Shown: piece after piece, positions 9,993 through 18,949 of the stretch
Layout: every line of letters starts with the position of its first letter
Position numbering within the stretch: the first letter of the stretch is position 1
Source: Synechococcus sp. A10-1-5-1
GTDB taxonomy: Bacteria; Cyanobacteriota; Cyanobacteriia; PCC-6307; Cyanobiaceae
Length of the DNA stretch: 64,000 nucleotides
Assembly: GCF_023115425.1 (NCBI RefSeq)
Contig: NZ_CP096032.1
Coordinates: 186,001 to 250,000 of the forward strand
Direction: 5' to 3'
The notes under the pieces: generated by a model
What the model saw: only the letters and a program-made list of their open reading frames with translations
Told to the model about the DNA's origin: nothing
Database searches by the model: none
Translations under genes and position numbers: made by a program

Positions 9993-10075
9993 GGGACGCT
10001 CAGCGGAGGCATTCCCTCCAGCTAAGCGAGCTCCAGCGCTCTTGTCTGGAGTTGTTGCAAGAACGATGTCGTCTT

Positions 10076-11836
10076 TCAGGCCACTTGGCTGAGTTGCTCT
10101 TCCGCCTGTTCACGTTCCCAGAGGCGCCGGTAGGTGCCAGGTTGCTCCAACAGCGCGCTGTGGTGACCCTGTTGCACCAGGCGTCCTTCGTCCAACACCA
10201 AGATCCGATCACAGGCCGCCGCTGCTGAGAGCTGGTGGCTGATCATCAAGATCGTTCGGTCCTGTTGTGCTCGAATTGAGCTGAGAATCTCTGCGGCGGT
10301 GTTGTTATCGACGCTGGCCAGGGCGTCATCGAGAACCAGCAGCGGAGCCTGAACGAGCAAGGCTCGTCCGAGGGCCGTGCGTTGGCGCTGACCACCACTC
10401 AAGGTGATGCCGCGCTCTCCCACCAGGGTCTTGTAGCGATCCGGGAACCCCCGTACATCAGCGGCAAGCCGGGCCTGCTCGGCGGCTTGCTCCACCCGTG
10501 TTTGATCGGCTTCAGGGTCTCCATAGCGGAGGTTGTCAGCCAGGGTGGCGGTGAACAAATACCCCTCCTGGGGCACCAGGGCGACCTGTTGGCGCAGCCG
10601 CTCGAGCTCCAGCTCTGTGATGTCGGTCCCGTCGAGGTAAAGCTGCCCCTGGGGGACCTCCACCATCCGGCCCAGCGCCCTGGCCAGGGTTGTTTTGCCG
10701 CATCCCACGGGCCCGACGACGGCCACGAGTTCACCGGGGTTCAGGCTGAAGCTGACGTCCTCGAGGGTGTTTCGCTCTGCATCCGGATAGCGCAAGGTCA
10801 GACCTCGCGCTTCGATTCCTGCCGCTTGGCTGCCGGTCCGTCTGGGAATCGGGAGTGGAGCGGCGGGGGATTGGATACGCGGTGTGCGCCGCAACAGCTC
10901 TTCAACCCTCTCCAGGCTCACCTGACCGGTTTGAAAGGTGTTGAGGGTGAAGCCAAGGAGGGCGGTGGGAAAGACCAGGCGCTCGACATAAAGAATCAAG
11001 GCCACAAGGTCGCCGATGGAGAGTCGGCCGCTTTCAAGCTGTCCGCTGCCGAGGGCCAGCAGAAACAGCAGGCTGACCGAGGAAATGCCTTCCAGCAGCG
11101 GGAAAAGTGTGCTTCGGGTCCGGGCTAATTGCAGGGCGTCGTCGCGATAGCGCTTGTTACGCCTCTCGAAGGCGTCCCGCTCCGTGCGTTCCTGGCCATA
11201 GATCTTGATGGCGCTGATGCCCGAGAGGTCCTCTTGGATCAGATCGCTTAATTCCCCTAGGGCTTCCTGCTGCCGGCGTTGCTGGCGCATCATCCGGCCG
11301 CCGAATAGGCGAACAGTGATCAGCATCAAGGGGTAGAGCCCCACCGCGGCCAGACTCAAGAGCGGGTCGATGGCGAGCATCGCCGGCAGGGTCAGGGCAT
11401 AGGCGAGGACTGTGTTCGTCAGGCTCAGGACGGCAAAACCCAGAAGGCGCCGGACGTTCTCAACGTCGCTGGTGGCCCGGCTGATGACTTCGCCACTACC
11501 GGTGCTCTGGACCCAACCGGGCTCCTGGCGGAGCATGTGGTCAAAGATCTTTTGCTTCAGTTGGGCCTCGACCTGCCGGCCCACCCCAAAGACCAGCATC
11601 CGTGAGAGCAGGCGGACGCCACCCATCAGGGTCGCGAGCACCACGATGATCCCGGCCATGCGCAGCACGGTGCCGTAGGTAAAACCGTCCTGGAGGTCGT
11701 CGATGACGGCCCGCACCATCAGCGGAATGGTGACGCTCAGGACGTTGACGACCACGAGCGCGGCGACGCCCAGAAGCACCGTGCGGCGATAGGGCCGCAG
11801 GTAGCGCAGGATCAGTCCGAAGCGGATCGCCGCCAT
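10076..11836 (-). CDS. ABC-type exporter, fused permease and ATPase, MdlA-like
   Basis: The 586-residue half-transporter has six predicted membrane helices (residues 15-300) and one nucleotide-binding domain. Walker A is GPVGCGKTT (375-383), the Q-loop VPQEGYLF, the signature LSGGQRQR (479-486), Walker B LLVLDDALA (499-507) and the switch histidine is His534. The residue after the Walker B aspartate is Asp504 where a catalytic glutamate is usual. That substitution is typical of the degenerate subunit of heterodimeric exporters such as MdlA or TM287, so a partner encoded elsewhere is likely. ATG 11836 is preferred to a TTG 12 bases upstream. The substrate is unknown (drug, lipid or peptide). 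Confidence 0.9.
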   Translation of the reverse strand: MAAIRFGLILRYLRPYRRTVLLGVAALVVVNVLSVTIPLMVRAVIDDLQDGFTYGTVLRMAGIIVVLATLMGGVRLLSRMLVFGVGRQVEAQLKQKIFDHMLRQEPGWVQSTGSGEVISRATSDVENVRRLLGFAVLSLTNTVLAYALTLPAMLAIDPLLSLAAVGLYPLMLITVRLFGGRMMRQQRRQQEALGELSDLIQEDLSGISAIKIYGQERTERDAFERRNKRYRDDALQLARTRSTLFPLLEGISSVSLLFLLALGSGQLESGRLSIGDLVALILYVERLVFPTALLGFTLNTFQTGQVSLERVEELLRRTPRIQSPAAPLPIPRRTGSQAAGIEARGLTLRYPDAERNTLEDVSFSLNPGELVAVVGPVGCGKTTLARALGRMVEVPQGQLYLDGTDITELELERLRQQVALVPQEGYLFTATLADNLRYGDPEADQTRVEQAAEQARLAADVRGFPDRYKTLVGERGITLSGGQRQRTALGRALLVQAPLLVLDDALASVDNNTAAEILSSIRAQQDRTILMISHQLSAAAACDRILVLDEGRLVQQGHHSALLEQPGTYRRLWEREQAEEQLSQVA

Positions 11837-11925
11837 GAATCCAGGCAAGGTCCCGCCAACCTAGGCAGCGACCCCAGAACAGCGTTGTTGAGCGATGCTG
11901 TTCCGGCGCTTCCTCCGTTAGGTCG

Positions 11926-12240
11926 ATGGACGAGAACCAACAGGTACATCCTCTTTATGCAACCGAACGCGACCTGGTGGACCGGTTGCTAGCCACTGAG
12001 GCTCCCGTCGATGCCGATCTGGTGGAGCTCGGCCGCTTGTTGATGCGCTACGAGGGATTTCCCGGCGCCTCTGATCTTCAGGACGATCTGCACAAGACCT
12101 TGCGCCTCTGGGGCTTGAGCCTCGAACAGTTGCATCAGCGCACGCGAGCCATCTGGGCTGCCGGATACCGCCCAGGGGTCGAGGCTGCCCCGCAGGCCGT
12201 GGGCTCTGGTTTTGATACGTCCGATCAGGACAATCCCTGA
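11926..12240 (+). CDS. DUF3288 family protein
   Basis: The soluble protein of 104 residues matches the DUF3288 pattern of cyanobacteria: HPLYATERDLVDRLLA near the start, then LVELGRLLMRYEGFPGA and LRLWGLSLEQLHQRTRAIW. It is mostly helical, without membrane segments. No biochemical role is established for the family. The ATG follows a short intergenic region shared with the divergent ABC exporter gene (89 bases between starts). trpD follows 41 bases downstream on the same strand, so cotranscription is possible but not shown. Confidence 0.75.
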   Translation: MDENQQVHPLYATERDLVDRLLATEAPVDADLVELGRLLMRYEGFPGASDLQDDLHKTLRLWGLSLEQLHQRTRAIWAAGYRPGVEAAPQAVGSGFDTSDQDNP

Positions 12241-12281
12241 ACCTATTTCTTGCTAGAGACCAACCCTGATCACCCTTTTTG

Positions 12282-13310
12282 ATGGCAGCCTCCCAGTCCT
12301 GGTCAGCTCTTCTCGATCAACTTCTGTGCGGTGAGTCCCTGCAGGGATCCCAGGCTCAGTCCCTGATGGAGGGTTGGCTCTCCGAGCAACTGGAGCCCGT
12401 GATGACGGGTGCTCTGCTGGCTGCCCTGCGGGCGAAGGGGGTCACGGGTGAAGAACTGGCGGCCATGGCCGAGGTCTTGCGGGCGGCTGCCCCTCTCCCC
12501 TGTGATCGCCCTGAGCTCCCTCTGGTGGATACCTGCGGCACCGGTGGGGATGGGGCCAACACCTTCAACATCTCCACCGCGGTTGCGTTTGTTGCTGCCG
12601 CCTGCGGCGCCCAGGTGGCCAAGCATGGAAATCGCAGTGCCAGTGGCAAGGTCGGCTCCGCCGATGTTCTCGAAGCGGTAGGGCTGAACCTCAAGGCTCC
12701 GACCCATCAGGTGGTTCAAGCCTTGAACGCCGCTGGAGTGACCTTTTTGTTTGCCCCTGGCTGGCATCCCGCCTTGGTGGGATTGGCGCCGCTTCGTCGG
12801 GCCCTAGGGGTACGGACGGTGTTCAACCTGTTGGGTCCCCTGGTCAACCCACTCCGCCCGGACTATCAAGTGCTGGGCGTCGGCGCTGCTGATCTCCTGG
12901 ATCCCATGGCCGACGCTCTGGCTCGACTGGGATGTCGTCGTGCCGTCGTGGTCTACGGCCATGGCGGCCTGGATGAGGCCTCCCTTTCCGGTCCCAGTGA
13001 GTTGCGCCTGATTCGCGATGCTCGGGTGGAGCGCCAGCTGCTGGATCCCCAGTCTCTTGGGCTGAGCCTTGCTCCGATGGAGGCCCTCCAAGGTGGAGAA
13101 CTCGAGGACAACGCCCGCATCCTTAACGCGGTCCTGCAGGGGCAGGGCACCCAGGCTCAACAGGATGTGGTGGCCCTCAATGCGGCCCTGGTGATTTGGG
13201 CGGCTGGCTTGGCTGAGTCCGTCCAGGCGGCCCTGCCACAAGCCCAGGCTGCGATGGTGAGCGGTAGTGCCTACGCAAGGCTGCGCAGCCTCAATCAGGC
13301 CCTGGCTTAG
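12282..13310 (+). CDS. trpD: Anthranilate phosphoribosyltransferase
   Basis: The 342-residue enzyme transfers the phosphoribosyl group of PRPP to anthranilate, the second step of tryptophan synthesis. The PRPP-binding motif DTCGTGGDG (about residues 84-92) and the [14 protein letters not shown] helix follow the helical N-terminal domain; [15 protein letters not shown] and [13 protein letters not shown] are also conserved. ATG 12282 is preferred over an overlapping TTG 3 bases upstream. No other trp gene lies nearby, as is common in cyanobacteria where the pathway is scattered. carA starts 26 bases downstream, which suggests a joint transcript. Confidence 0.97.
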   Translation: MAASQSWSALLDQLLCGESLQGSQAQSLMEGWLSEQLEPVMTGALLAALRAKGVTGEELAAMAEVLRAAAPLPCDRPELPLVDTCGTGGDGANTFNISTAVAFVAAACGAQVAKHGNRSASGKVGSADVLEAVGLNLKAPTHQVVQALNAAGVTFLFAPGWHPALVGLAPLRRALGVRTVFNLLGPLVNPLRPDYQVLGVGAADLLDPMADALARLGCRRAVVVYGHGGLDEASLSGPSELRLIRDARVERQLLDPQSLGLSLAPMEALQGGELEDNARILNAVLQGQGTQAQQDVVALNAALVIWAAGLAESVQAALPQAQAAMVSGSAYARLRSLNQALA

Positions 13311-13335
13311 AACCCCCTTACGGGATGATGAAGGG

Positions 13336-14481
13336 ATGAGCAGCTCACCGACTTCTCAACCAGCCCTCCTTGTGTTGGCTGATGGCCTGGTGTTGCGTGG
13401 TGAAGCCTTTGGCGCCAAGGCGACCGCCTTGGGCGAGGTGGTGTTTAACACCGGCATGACGGGCTATCAGGAGGTCATGACCGACCCCAGCTACGCCGGA
13501 CAGTTGGTCACGTTTACCTACCCCGAGCTGGGGAACACCGGGGTGAACAGCAGCGATCAAGAGGCCGATGCCCCCCATGTGCGCGGTGTGATCGCCCGTC
13601 AGTTGGCCCCAAGGGAGAGCAACTGGCGCAGTGAAGGGAGCCTGGACGCCTGGTTGCAGCATCACTCTGTCGTCGGTATTTCCGGCATCGACACCCGTTC
13701 TCTGGTCCGCCATCTGCGCGAGGGTGGGGCCATGAATGGCGCCATCAGCACCGATGGCAGCACGCCACAGCAATTGTTGGAGCAAGTTCGGGCGATGCCG
13801 TCGATGGCGGGCCTGAACCTCGCCAAGGAGGTCTCAACCCCTGAGCCCTACAGCTGGACGTCCCTCTGTCCGGCGAGCTTCGATCAACGTCTGCAGGACA
13901 ACCCGGCCACCCCTTACAGGGTCGTTGCGATCGATTTCGGGATCAAGCGGGCCATTCTCGAGCGACTCGTAGCCCATGGCTGTGATGTCACGGTCTTGCC
14001 AGCTGATGCCACCCCGGAGCAGGTGCTGGAGCGGCAGCCCGAAGGCGTCTTTCTCTCCAACGGTCCTGGTGATCCGTCGGCCGTGTCCAGTGGGATTGCC
14101 CTGGCGAAAGCTCTCGTCGCGCACGAGAATCTCCCCCTGTTTGGGATCTGCCTCGGACACCAGATTCTCGGACTGGCCCTGGGCGGAACCACCTTCAAGC
14201 TCGGGTACGGCCACCGCGGCCTGAACCACCCCTGCGGCACCACGGGCGTGGTGGAGATCACCAGCCAAAACCATGGCTTTGCTTTGGATGCCGACTCCCT
14301 CCCGGCTGATCAGATGGAAGTCACTCACTTGAATTTGAACGACCGTACCGTTGCGGCGTTTGCCCATCGCCAGAAGCCGATCTTCGGGGTTCAGTACCAC
14401 CCAGAGGCCAGTCCGGGGCCCCACGATGCGGACCACCACTTCGGCCGCTTTGCAGCCTTGATGAGCGAGCGACGCGGCTGA
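13336..14481 (+). CDS. carA: Carbamoyl-phosphate synthase, small (glutaminase) subunit
   Basis: CarA hydrolyses glutamine and passes ammonia to CarB to make carbamoyl phosphate for arginine and pyrimidine synthesis. The protein has 381 residues. The N-terminal CPSase domain begins with [17 protein letters not shown] and contains [11 protein letters not shown]. The C-terminal class I amidotransferase has LSNGPGDPS, the nucleophile in FGICLGHQI and the His/Glu pair in [12 protein letters not shown], so the catalytic triad is intact. ATG 13336 has an upstream GATGAAGGG purine tract. It follows trpD by 26 bases. carB is not in this window. Confidence 0.97.
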   Translation: MSSSPTSQPALLVLADGLVLRGEAFGAKATALGEVVFNTGMTGYQEVMTDPSYAGQLVTFTYPELGNTGVNSSDQEADAPHVRGVIARQLAPRESNWRSEGSLDAWLQHHSVVGISGIDTRSLVRHLREGGAMNGAISTDGSTPQQLLEQVRAMPSMAGLNLAKEVSTPEPYSWTSLCPASFDQRLQDNPATPYRVVAIDFGIKRAILERLVAHGCDVTVLPADATPEQVLERQPEGVFLSNGPGDPSAVSSGIALAKALVAHENLPLFGICLGHQILGLALGGTTFKLGYGHRGLNHPCGTTGVVEITSQNHGFALDADSLPADQMEVTHLNLNDRTVAAFAHRQKPIFGVQYHPEASPGPHDADHHFGRFAALMSERRG

Positions 14482-14564
14482 TCGATCGAACTTTGTTTCG
14501 GTCCTGCCCGTTTCGAAAACTCTCATTACACTGCGTTCGCCAGTGACGTCAGAGGTCAGCAGCC

Positions 14565-14930
14565 ATCACTGATCTGCAGCGATTGACCGTCTCTCTACGC
14601 GGTGGTTTTGAACAGCAGGACGGTTGTCTTCTGTTCAGCTTCACCGGGCAGTTGGATGCCTACTCCGAGAAGCAATTTCTCGCCTTCATCAACGACCACC
14701 TCACCAGCACCCCCCAGCCGCTGGTGATTGACCTGAGCAAGATCGACTTCATCGATTCATCTGGTCTCGGTGCTCTCGTGCAGTTCGCCAAGCACTGCAA
14801 CGACCAGAAGATCCAGTTTTTGGTGGTCGGTAACGCGAGGGTCGTCCAGACGGTGAAACTGGTAAGGCTTGAGGAGTTCCTCCATCTCCAGCCCGACCTC
14901 AACACTGCCCTCGGATCAATCGCAGCCTGA
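14565..14930 (+). CDS. STAS-domain anti-sigma factor antagonist (RsbV/SpoIIAA-like)
   Basis: This single STAS domain has the beta strand FSFTGQLDAYS and the conserved phosphorylation loop IDFIDSSGLGALV, where the first serine of DSSGLG matches the serine phosphorylated in SpoIIAA/RsbV. The fold normally binds an anti-sigma kinase in a partner-switching circuit. The start is unclear: TTG at 14583 is the first standard codon, but coding similarity appears to begin earlier (TDLQRLTVSLRG), and an ATC at 14565 sits 9 bases after an AGAGG ribosome site. I give the longer form; an ATC start would be unusual. The RNase III-like gene downstream overlaps or abuts it. Confidence 0.85.
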   Translation: MTDLQRLTVSLRGGFEQQDGCLLFSFTGQLDAYSEKQFLAFINDHLTSTPQPLVIDLSKIDFIDSSGLGALVQFAKHCNDQKIQFLVVGNARVVQTVKLVRLEEFLHLQPDLNTALGSIAA

Positions 14931-15333
14931 TTCGTCCGCCTGGTTGATCCAGCTCCAACCGCCGGGATTGACCGGGGAGTTGGGTCCACTTCAACTCGCC
15001 TGGCTTGGTGATGCCGTCTGGGAGCTGCATCAGCGCATGCGCCGTTGCCGCCAAGCTGGGCGGAGCGCTGATCTGCACCGGGCCGTTGTCGCCGACGTCC
15101 GTGCCGATGCTCAAGCTGAAGCCTTGGATCGCCTGCAGCAGAAGGGGTTTCTCCTGGAGGAAGAACTGGAGTGGGTGCGGCGAGGCCGCAATAAGGCGGG
15201 CCGGGGGCCCCGCAAAGGCGAGGCCGGTGTTTATGGCAAGGCCACGGGATTTGAGACAATGGTGGGCTGGCTCTTTCTGCAGAACCCCAGCCGCCTTGCA
15301 CAGCTGCTGGCAGAACTCGAGGACGCCGACTGA
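14869..15333 (+). CDS. mrnC: Mini-ribonuclease III
   Basis: The protein is a compact RNase III domain without the double-stranded RNA binding domain. LGDAVWELHQRMRR carries the first acidic active-site patch, and the C-terminal KATGFETMVGWLFL carries the second. Bacterial Mini-III trims 23S rRNA precursor ends, and cyanobacterial homologues are thought to act in rRNA maturation. The N-terminus is uncertain: TTG 14869 overlaps the STAS gene by 62 bases, while TTG 14944 gives a shorter chain starting just before the conserved part; no ATG or GTG is available. It is followed after 21 bases by an rRNA methyltransferase gene, so the pair fits an rRNA processing operon. Confidence 0.88.
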   Translation: MRSSSISSPTSTLPSDQSQPDSSAWLIQLQPPGLTGELGPLQLAWLGDAVWELHQRMRRCRQAGRSADLHRAVVADVRADAQAEALDRLQQKGFLLEEELEWVRRGRNKAGRGPRKGEAGVYGKATGFETMVGWLFLQNPSRLAQLLAELEDAD

Positions 15334-15354
15334 TAACCCCTTTGCCTGACAACC

Positions 15355-17040
15355 ATGAGCCCCCGTTTTGATCGTCGTAAAGACCAGCGTTCGGGTTCTG
15401 GCGGTGGAAAACCTCCCCGTGCCGGAGGCCGTTTTGGTGGTGAACGATCGGGTGCAGAGCGCCGCGGCGATCGTTTCGGCGGTGAGCGGTCGAGTGCCGA
15501 CCGGGGTGGCGACCGCTTTGGAGGAGATCGCTTCGGTGGAGACGAGGCTGGTGGAGACCGTCCTGCTTACCGCTCAGGCGGCCGTCCTGGCGGTCGCCCA
15601 GCGGGCAGGCCCGGCGGCGGCCGACCTGGCTTCCGAGGCAGCTCCTCCCGTCCTTTCTCCCCCCGTGGTGAGTGGCGTCCCGATGGCGAAGACCGCGGTT
15701 CTGCCGGTCAGGGGCGTGAGCGGTTCTCCCGTTCAGAGGGACGGCCTGATAGCCGTGGCGATGCCTCCAGTCGCCCTGAGCGGCGTGGGGCTCGTCCCCA
15801 GGGTCGCCCGTTCTTGAAGGGCCGCGGTTCCGACCGCTTCCGTGATGCTGGCTCAGATTCTGGACGCGACGGTGGCCGCGATAGCGGTAGGGGCCGTTTT
15901 GCCGGACGTCGCGAGGATCCGCGCGGCGGTCGCAAACCGTTCTCCCGCGATCGCGATCAGGCCAAGCCGATTGCCGTTGAGGTTCCGGTCGGCGAAGCCG
16001 AACGGTTCAACGCCTATCCCGCCGATGACTTGATCTGGGGCCGCCACGCTGCCCAGGCAGCCCTGGAGAGCGGCCGTCCGGTGCATCGCATCTGGTGTAC
16101 CCCTGAGATGCGCTTCCAGCCCCGCTTCCTTCAGTTGCTGCGCGAGGCCAAGTCTGGCGGGGTGTTGGTGGAGGAAGTCACCTGGTCACGCCTGGGCCAG
16201 CTGACCAATGGAGCGGTTCACCAGGGCATCGTCATGCAGGCCGCTGCGGCCGACACCCTGGACCTGGGCAGCCTGATCGACGGTTGTCGTGATCTGGGCG
16301 AACCGCCCCTGTTGATGGCCCTTGATGGCATCACTGATCCTCACAATCTCGGGGCGATCGTTCGCAGTGCTGAAGCCCTGGGGGCCCACGGCCTTGTCCT
16401 GCCCCAACGGCGTAGTGCGGGGCTGACCGGTTCGGTCGCCAAGGTGGCAGCGGGTGCTTTGGAGCACCTACCCGTGGCCCGTGTGGTCAATTTGAACCGA
16501 GCCCTCGACAGCCTCAAGAACGAGGGTTATCGCGTCATCGGTCTCGCCGGTGAGGGCAGCGTTGCCCTCAGTGAGGCTGATCTCGATGGTCCCTTGGTGG
16601 TGGTGACTGGCTCGGAAGGCGATGGCCTCTCGATGTTGACCCGCAAGCACTGCGATCAGCTGGTGCGGATCCCGATCCGGGGTGCAACCCCCAGCCTGAA
16701 CGCCTCGGTGGCCACCGCGATGGTGCTCTACGAGGTCGCTCGCCGCAGTTGGATGCAGAAGATCTCCGGAGCCGCTCCTGCTCCTCGCATTGTGCGTCCG
16801 CAGATGCCCACGCCTCCTCCGCTGGAACTCCCCGAAGAGGACAGCACGGCCGTAGCCGAAGTGGCGATCAGCCCTGCCGAGGAGGTCCGGGCTGAACAGC
16901 TCGTGAACGATGTCATGGCTGAGTTCCAGGCTGATGCCCAACCCATGCCGGATCAGGGGGATGGGGCCGTTGAGCTTTCGGATGACTCCGCTGATGGGGC
17001 CGATCCCTCCGCGACGTTCTCCTCCGACATCAAGCTCTAA
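15355..17040 (+). CDS. rlmB: 23S rRNA (guanosine-2'-O-)-methyltransferase RlmB-like, with long RG-rich N-terminal tail
   Basis: Residues 1 to about 210 are a low-complexity region rich in Gly, Arg, Asp and Ser with repeated RFGGE/RFGGD units (residues 26-30, 40-44, 54-58, 59-63). The TrmH/SPOUT enzyme follows: a substrate-binding domain from about residue 220 (DDLIWGRHAAQAAL), then motif 1 ITDPHNLGAIVRSAEA (about 325), motif 2 VVTGSEGDGLS and motif 3 IPIRGATPSLNASVA. These bind AdoMet in a knot and methylate a 23S rRNA guanosine (Gm2251 in E. coli RlmB). An acidic tail of about 90 residues ends the 561-residue protein, against roughly 250 for E. coli RlmB. It follows the mini-RNase III gene. 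Confidence 0.93.
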   Translation: MSPRFDRRKDQRSGSGGGKPPRAGGRFGGERSGAERRGDRFGGERSSADRGGDRFGGDRFGGDEAGGDRPAYRSGGRPGGRPAGRPGGGRPGFRGSSSRPFSPRGEWRPDGEDRGSAGQGRERFSRSEGRPDSRGDASSRPERRGARPQGRPFLKGRGSDRFRDAGSDSGRDGGRDSGRGRFAGRREDPRGGRKPFSRDRDQAKPIAVEVPVGEAERFNAYPADDLIWGRHAAQAALESGRPVHRIWCTPEMRFQPRFLQLLREAKSGGVLVEEVTWSRLGQLTNGAVHQGIVMQAAAADTLDLGSLIDGCRDLGEPPLLMALDGITDPHNLGAIVRSAEALGAHGLVLPQRRSAGLTGSVAKVAAGALEHLPVARVVNLNRALDSLKNEGYRVIGLAGEGSVALSEADLDGPLVVVTGSEGDGLSMLTRKHCDQLVRIPIRGATPSLNASVATAMVLYEVARRSWMQKISGAAPAPRIVRPQMPTPPPLELPEEDSTAVAEVAISPAEEVRAEQLVNDVMAEFQADAQPMPDQGDGAVELSDDSADGADPSATFSSDIKL

Positions 17041-17092
17041 TGCTGCGCTCTGCCGATCCGGAGCCACAATGGGTTGATCGCCATACGCCTGG

Positions 17093-17338
17093 ATGACCCC
17101 CCTTCTTCGGCCTCTGCGCAGCATTGCCAACGGGTTTGGCATGGCTTGGTGGGCCCGGGTCGAAACCAGGCAGCCGGATGTGACCTACTGGTTTGGCCCC
17201 TACATCCGGCGCAGCAGCCTGGAGGCCGCCCTTCCTCCTTTCTTGGCTGATCTGCGCAGTGAAGGGGCAGCTGAGATCAACCATGCCCTGCTCAAGACCC
17301 GGCGGGCTGAACCCCTGACCATAGAGGCAGGGGGCTGA
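17093..17338 (+). CDS. DUF1816 family protein, 81 residues
   Basis: The small protein fits the cyanobacterial DUF1816 pattern: WWARVETRQPDVTYWFGPY followed by an amphipathic helix (EAALPPFLADLRSEGA) and a short tail. It is soluble. Members occur near phycobilisome or photosynthesis genes in some genomes, and some relate to CpcD-like linker domains, but the function of this one is unknown. ATG 17093 lies 52 bases after the methyltransferase stop; gatA follows at 17398. A short inverted repeat (GGTCC/GGACC, 17339-17352) directly after the stop has no T-run. Confidence 0.72.
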   Translation: MTPLLRPLRSIANGFGMAWWARVETRQPDVTYWFGPYIRRSSLEAALPPFLADLRSEGAAEINHALLKTRRAEPLTIEAGG

Positions 17339-17397
17339 GGTCCTGAGGGACCCCGGGTTGGCTGATAGCGTCAACCCTTGGTTTGGACCTGGGTTTG

Positions 17398-18858
17398 ATG
17401 GGTATCGCCGAGTGGCGCGACCAGCTCAAGAGTGGCGATGTCTCCGCGCGCGAGCTCACCGACCATCACCTCAGCCGGATTGAGGCGGTCGAACCCAGCG
17501 TCAACGCTTACACCGAGGTCACCGCAGAGCGGGCGCGGGCCGATGCCGACCGCATTGACGCCCTGAGGACCTCCGGAGCCGAGCTGCCCCCGTTGGCCGG
17601 TGTCCCGCTTGCAATCAAGGACAACCTCTGCACCCGGGGGATCCGTACGACCTGCTCCAGTCGGATGCTGGAGAACTTTGTTCCCCCCTACGAATCCACG
17701 GTGACCGAGCGCCTGTGGGGCGCGGGCGCGGTCTTGCTTGGCAAGACCAATCTCGATGAGTTCGCCATGGGCAGCTCCACCGAGACCTCGGTGTTCGGCC
17801 CTAGCCGTAACCCCTGGAACTCCGAGAAGGTTCCAGGGGGAAGCTCCGGTGGCAGTGCCGCTGCTGTTGCGGCCGGCGAGTGCGTGGGTGCTCTGGGTTC
17901 GGATACCGGTGGCTCCATTCGCCAGCCCGCCTCGTTCTGCGGCGTCGTCGGCTTGAAGCCCACCTATGGGCGCGTCAGCCGCTACGGCTTGGTTGCTTTC
18001 GCAAGCTCCCTGGATCAGGTGGGCCCCTTCGCCAACAGCGTCTCTGATGCGGCTGAGCTGCTTCAGGTCATTGCTGGTGAGGATCCTCGGGATTCCACCT
18101 GCTTGAAGGCACCTGTGCCCGACTATCGGGCTGCCTTGACCCAGCCCGTAGCCGGGTTGCGGGTCGGGATCGTGCGGGAGTGCTTTGAAGCGGAAGGTCT
18201 GCATCCTGAGGTCAAGGCCTCGGTGATGGCCGCCGCCGCCCAGCTGGAAGCCCTGGGCTGTGACCTCGTCGATGTCAGTTGCCCTCGCTTCAACGACGGC
18301 ATTGCGACCTATTACGTGATTGCTCCGTCGGAGGCCTCAGCCAACCTGGCCCGCTACGACGGCGTGAAGTACGGCTATCGCGCAGAAGAGGCCGGCAGCC
18401 TGGCGGAAATGACGTCCCGCAGCCGGGCGGAAGGCTTTGGCGATGAGGTGAAGCGTCGAATTTTGATCGGCACCTACGCCCTCTCCGCCGGTTATGTCGA
18501 TGCCTATTACAAGAAGGCCCAGCAGGTCCGCACCTTGATCCGCCGCGACTTTGACGCGGCCTTTGGCCAGGTCGATGTGCTTCTGACCCCCACCTCTCCA
18601 ACCACTGCCTTTGGCTTTGGCGCCCATGCTGAAGACCCCCTGGCGATGTACCTGGCTGATCTGCTGACGATCCCCGCGAACATGGCTGGCTTGCCTGCAA
18701 TCAGCCTTCCCTGTGGCTTCGATGGTTCGGGCCTGCCGATTGGTGTTCAGCTGATCACCGGCGTGCTCCAAGAGGAGCGCCTCCTGCAGGTGGCTTACCA
18801 CTACGAGCAGGCCGCTCGCGTCATGGAGAAGCGTCCCCAGGCGTCCCTGGTTCCTTGA
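17398..18858 (+). CDS. gatA: Glutamyl-tRNA(Gln) amidotransferase subunit A
   Basis: GatA releases ammonia from glutamine for conversion of Glu-tRNA(Gln) to Gln-tRNA(Gln) with GatB and GatC, in organisms lacking glutaminyl-tRNA synthetase. The amidase signature is complete: the lysine in [12 protein letters not shown] (about residue 75), [16 protein letters not shown] with the cis-serine (about 147-162) and [13 protein letters not shown] with the nucleophilic serine (about 168-180). The length of 486 residues is typical. ATG 17398 ([10 protein letters not shown]) is preferred; a TTG 15 bases upstream is also open. gatB and gatC are not in this window. Confidence 0.97.
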   Translation: MGIAEWRDQLKSGDVSARELTDHHLSRIEAVEPSVNAYTEVTAERARADADRIDALRTSGAELPPLAGVPLAIKDNLCTRGIRTTCSSRMLENFVPPYESTVTERLWGAGAVLLGKTNLDEFAMGSSTETSVFGPSRNPWNSEKVPGGSSGGSAAAVAAGECVGALGSDTGGSIRQPASFCGVVGLKPTYGRVSRYGLVAFASSLDQVGPFANSVSDAAELLQVIAGEDPRDSTCLKAPVPDYRAALTQPVAGLRVGIVRECFEAEGLHPEVKASVMAAAAQLEALGCDLVDVSCPRFNDGIATYYVIAPSEASANLARYDGVKYGYRAEEAGSLAEMTSRSRAEGFGDEVKRRILIGTYALSAGYVDAYYKKAQQVRTLIRRDFDAAFGQVDVLLTPTSPTTAFGFGAHAEDPLAMYLADLLTIPANMAGLPAISLPCGFDGSGLPIGVQLITGVLQEERLLQVAYHYEQAARVMEKRPQASLVP

Positions 18859-18949
18859 TCGCTAGGGATGGGGTGTTGAGCTGAAGAACTGGCGAGCAAA
18901 GCCCTGAATCTGGTGTTGCCGGCTTAGCCTGGGCCCAGCCCTGGCCCCA

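Noticed and set aside
15420-15960. Possible CRISPR or minisatellite array in the repetitive stretch
   Set aside because: The repetition is in amino-acid composition (RG and RFGG units) within an open frame; the DNA repeats are irregular with no constant spacers.
15940-15965. HIP1 (GCGATCGC) repeat enrichment
   Set aside because: By eye I noticed only isolated copies, for example here and near 29980. I did not count them systematically, and they do not stand out as in HIP1-rich cyanobacteria.
17339-17352. Inverted repeat GGTCC/GGACC after the DUF1816 gene as a terminator
   Set aside because: The arms are only 5 bases and no T-run follows, so termination is not supported.
17371-18204. Minus-strand frame inside gatA
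   Set aside because: gatA is certain by motif; the antisense frame lacks conserved domains.
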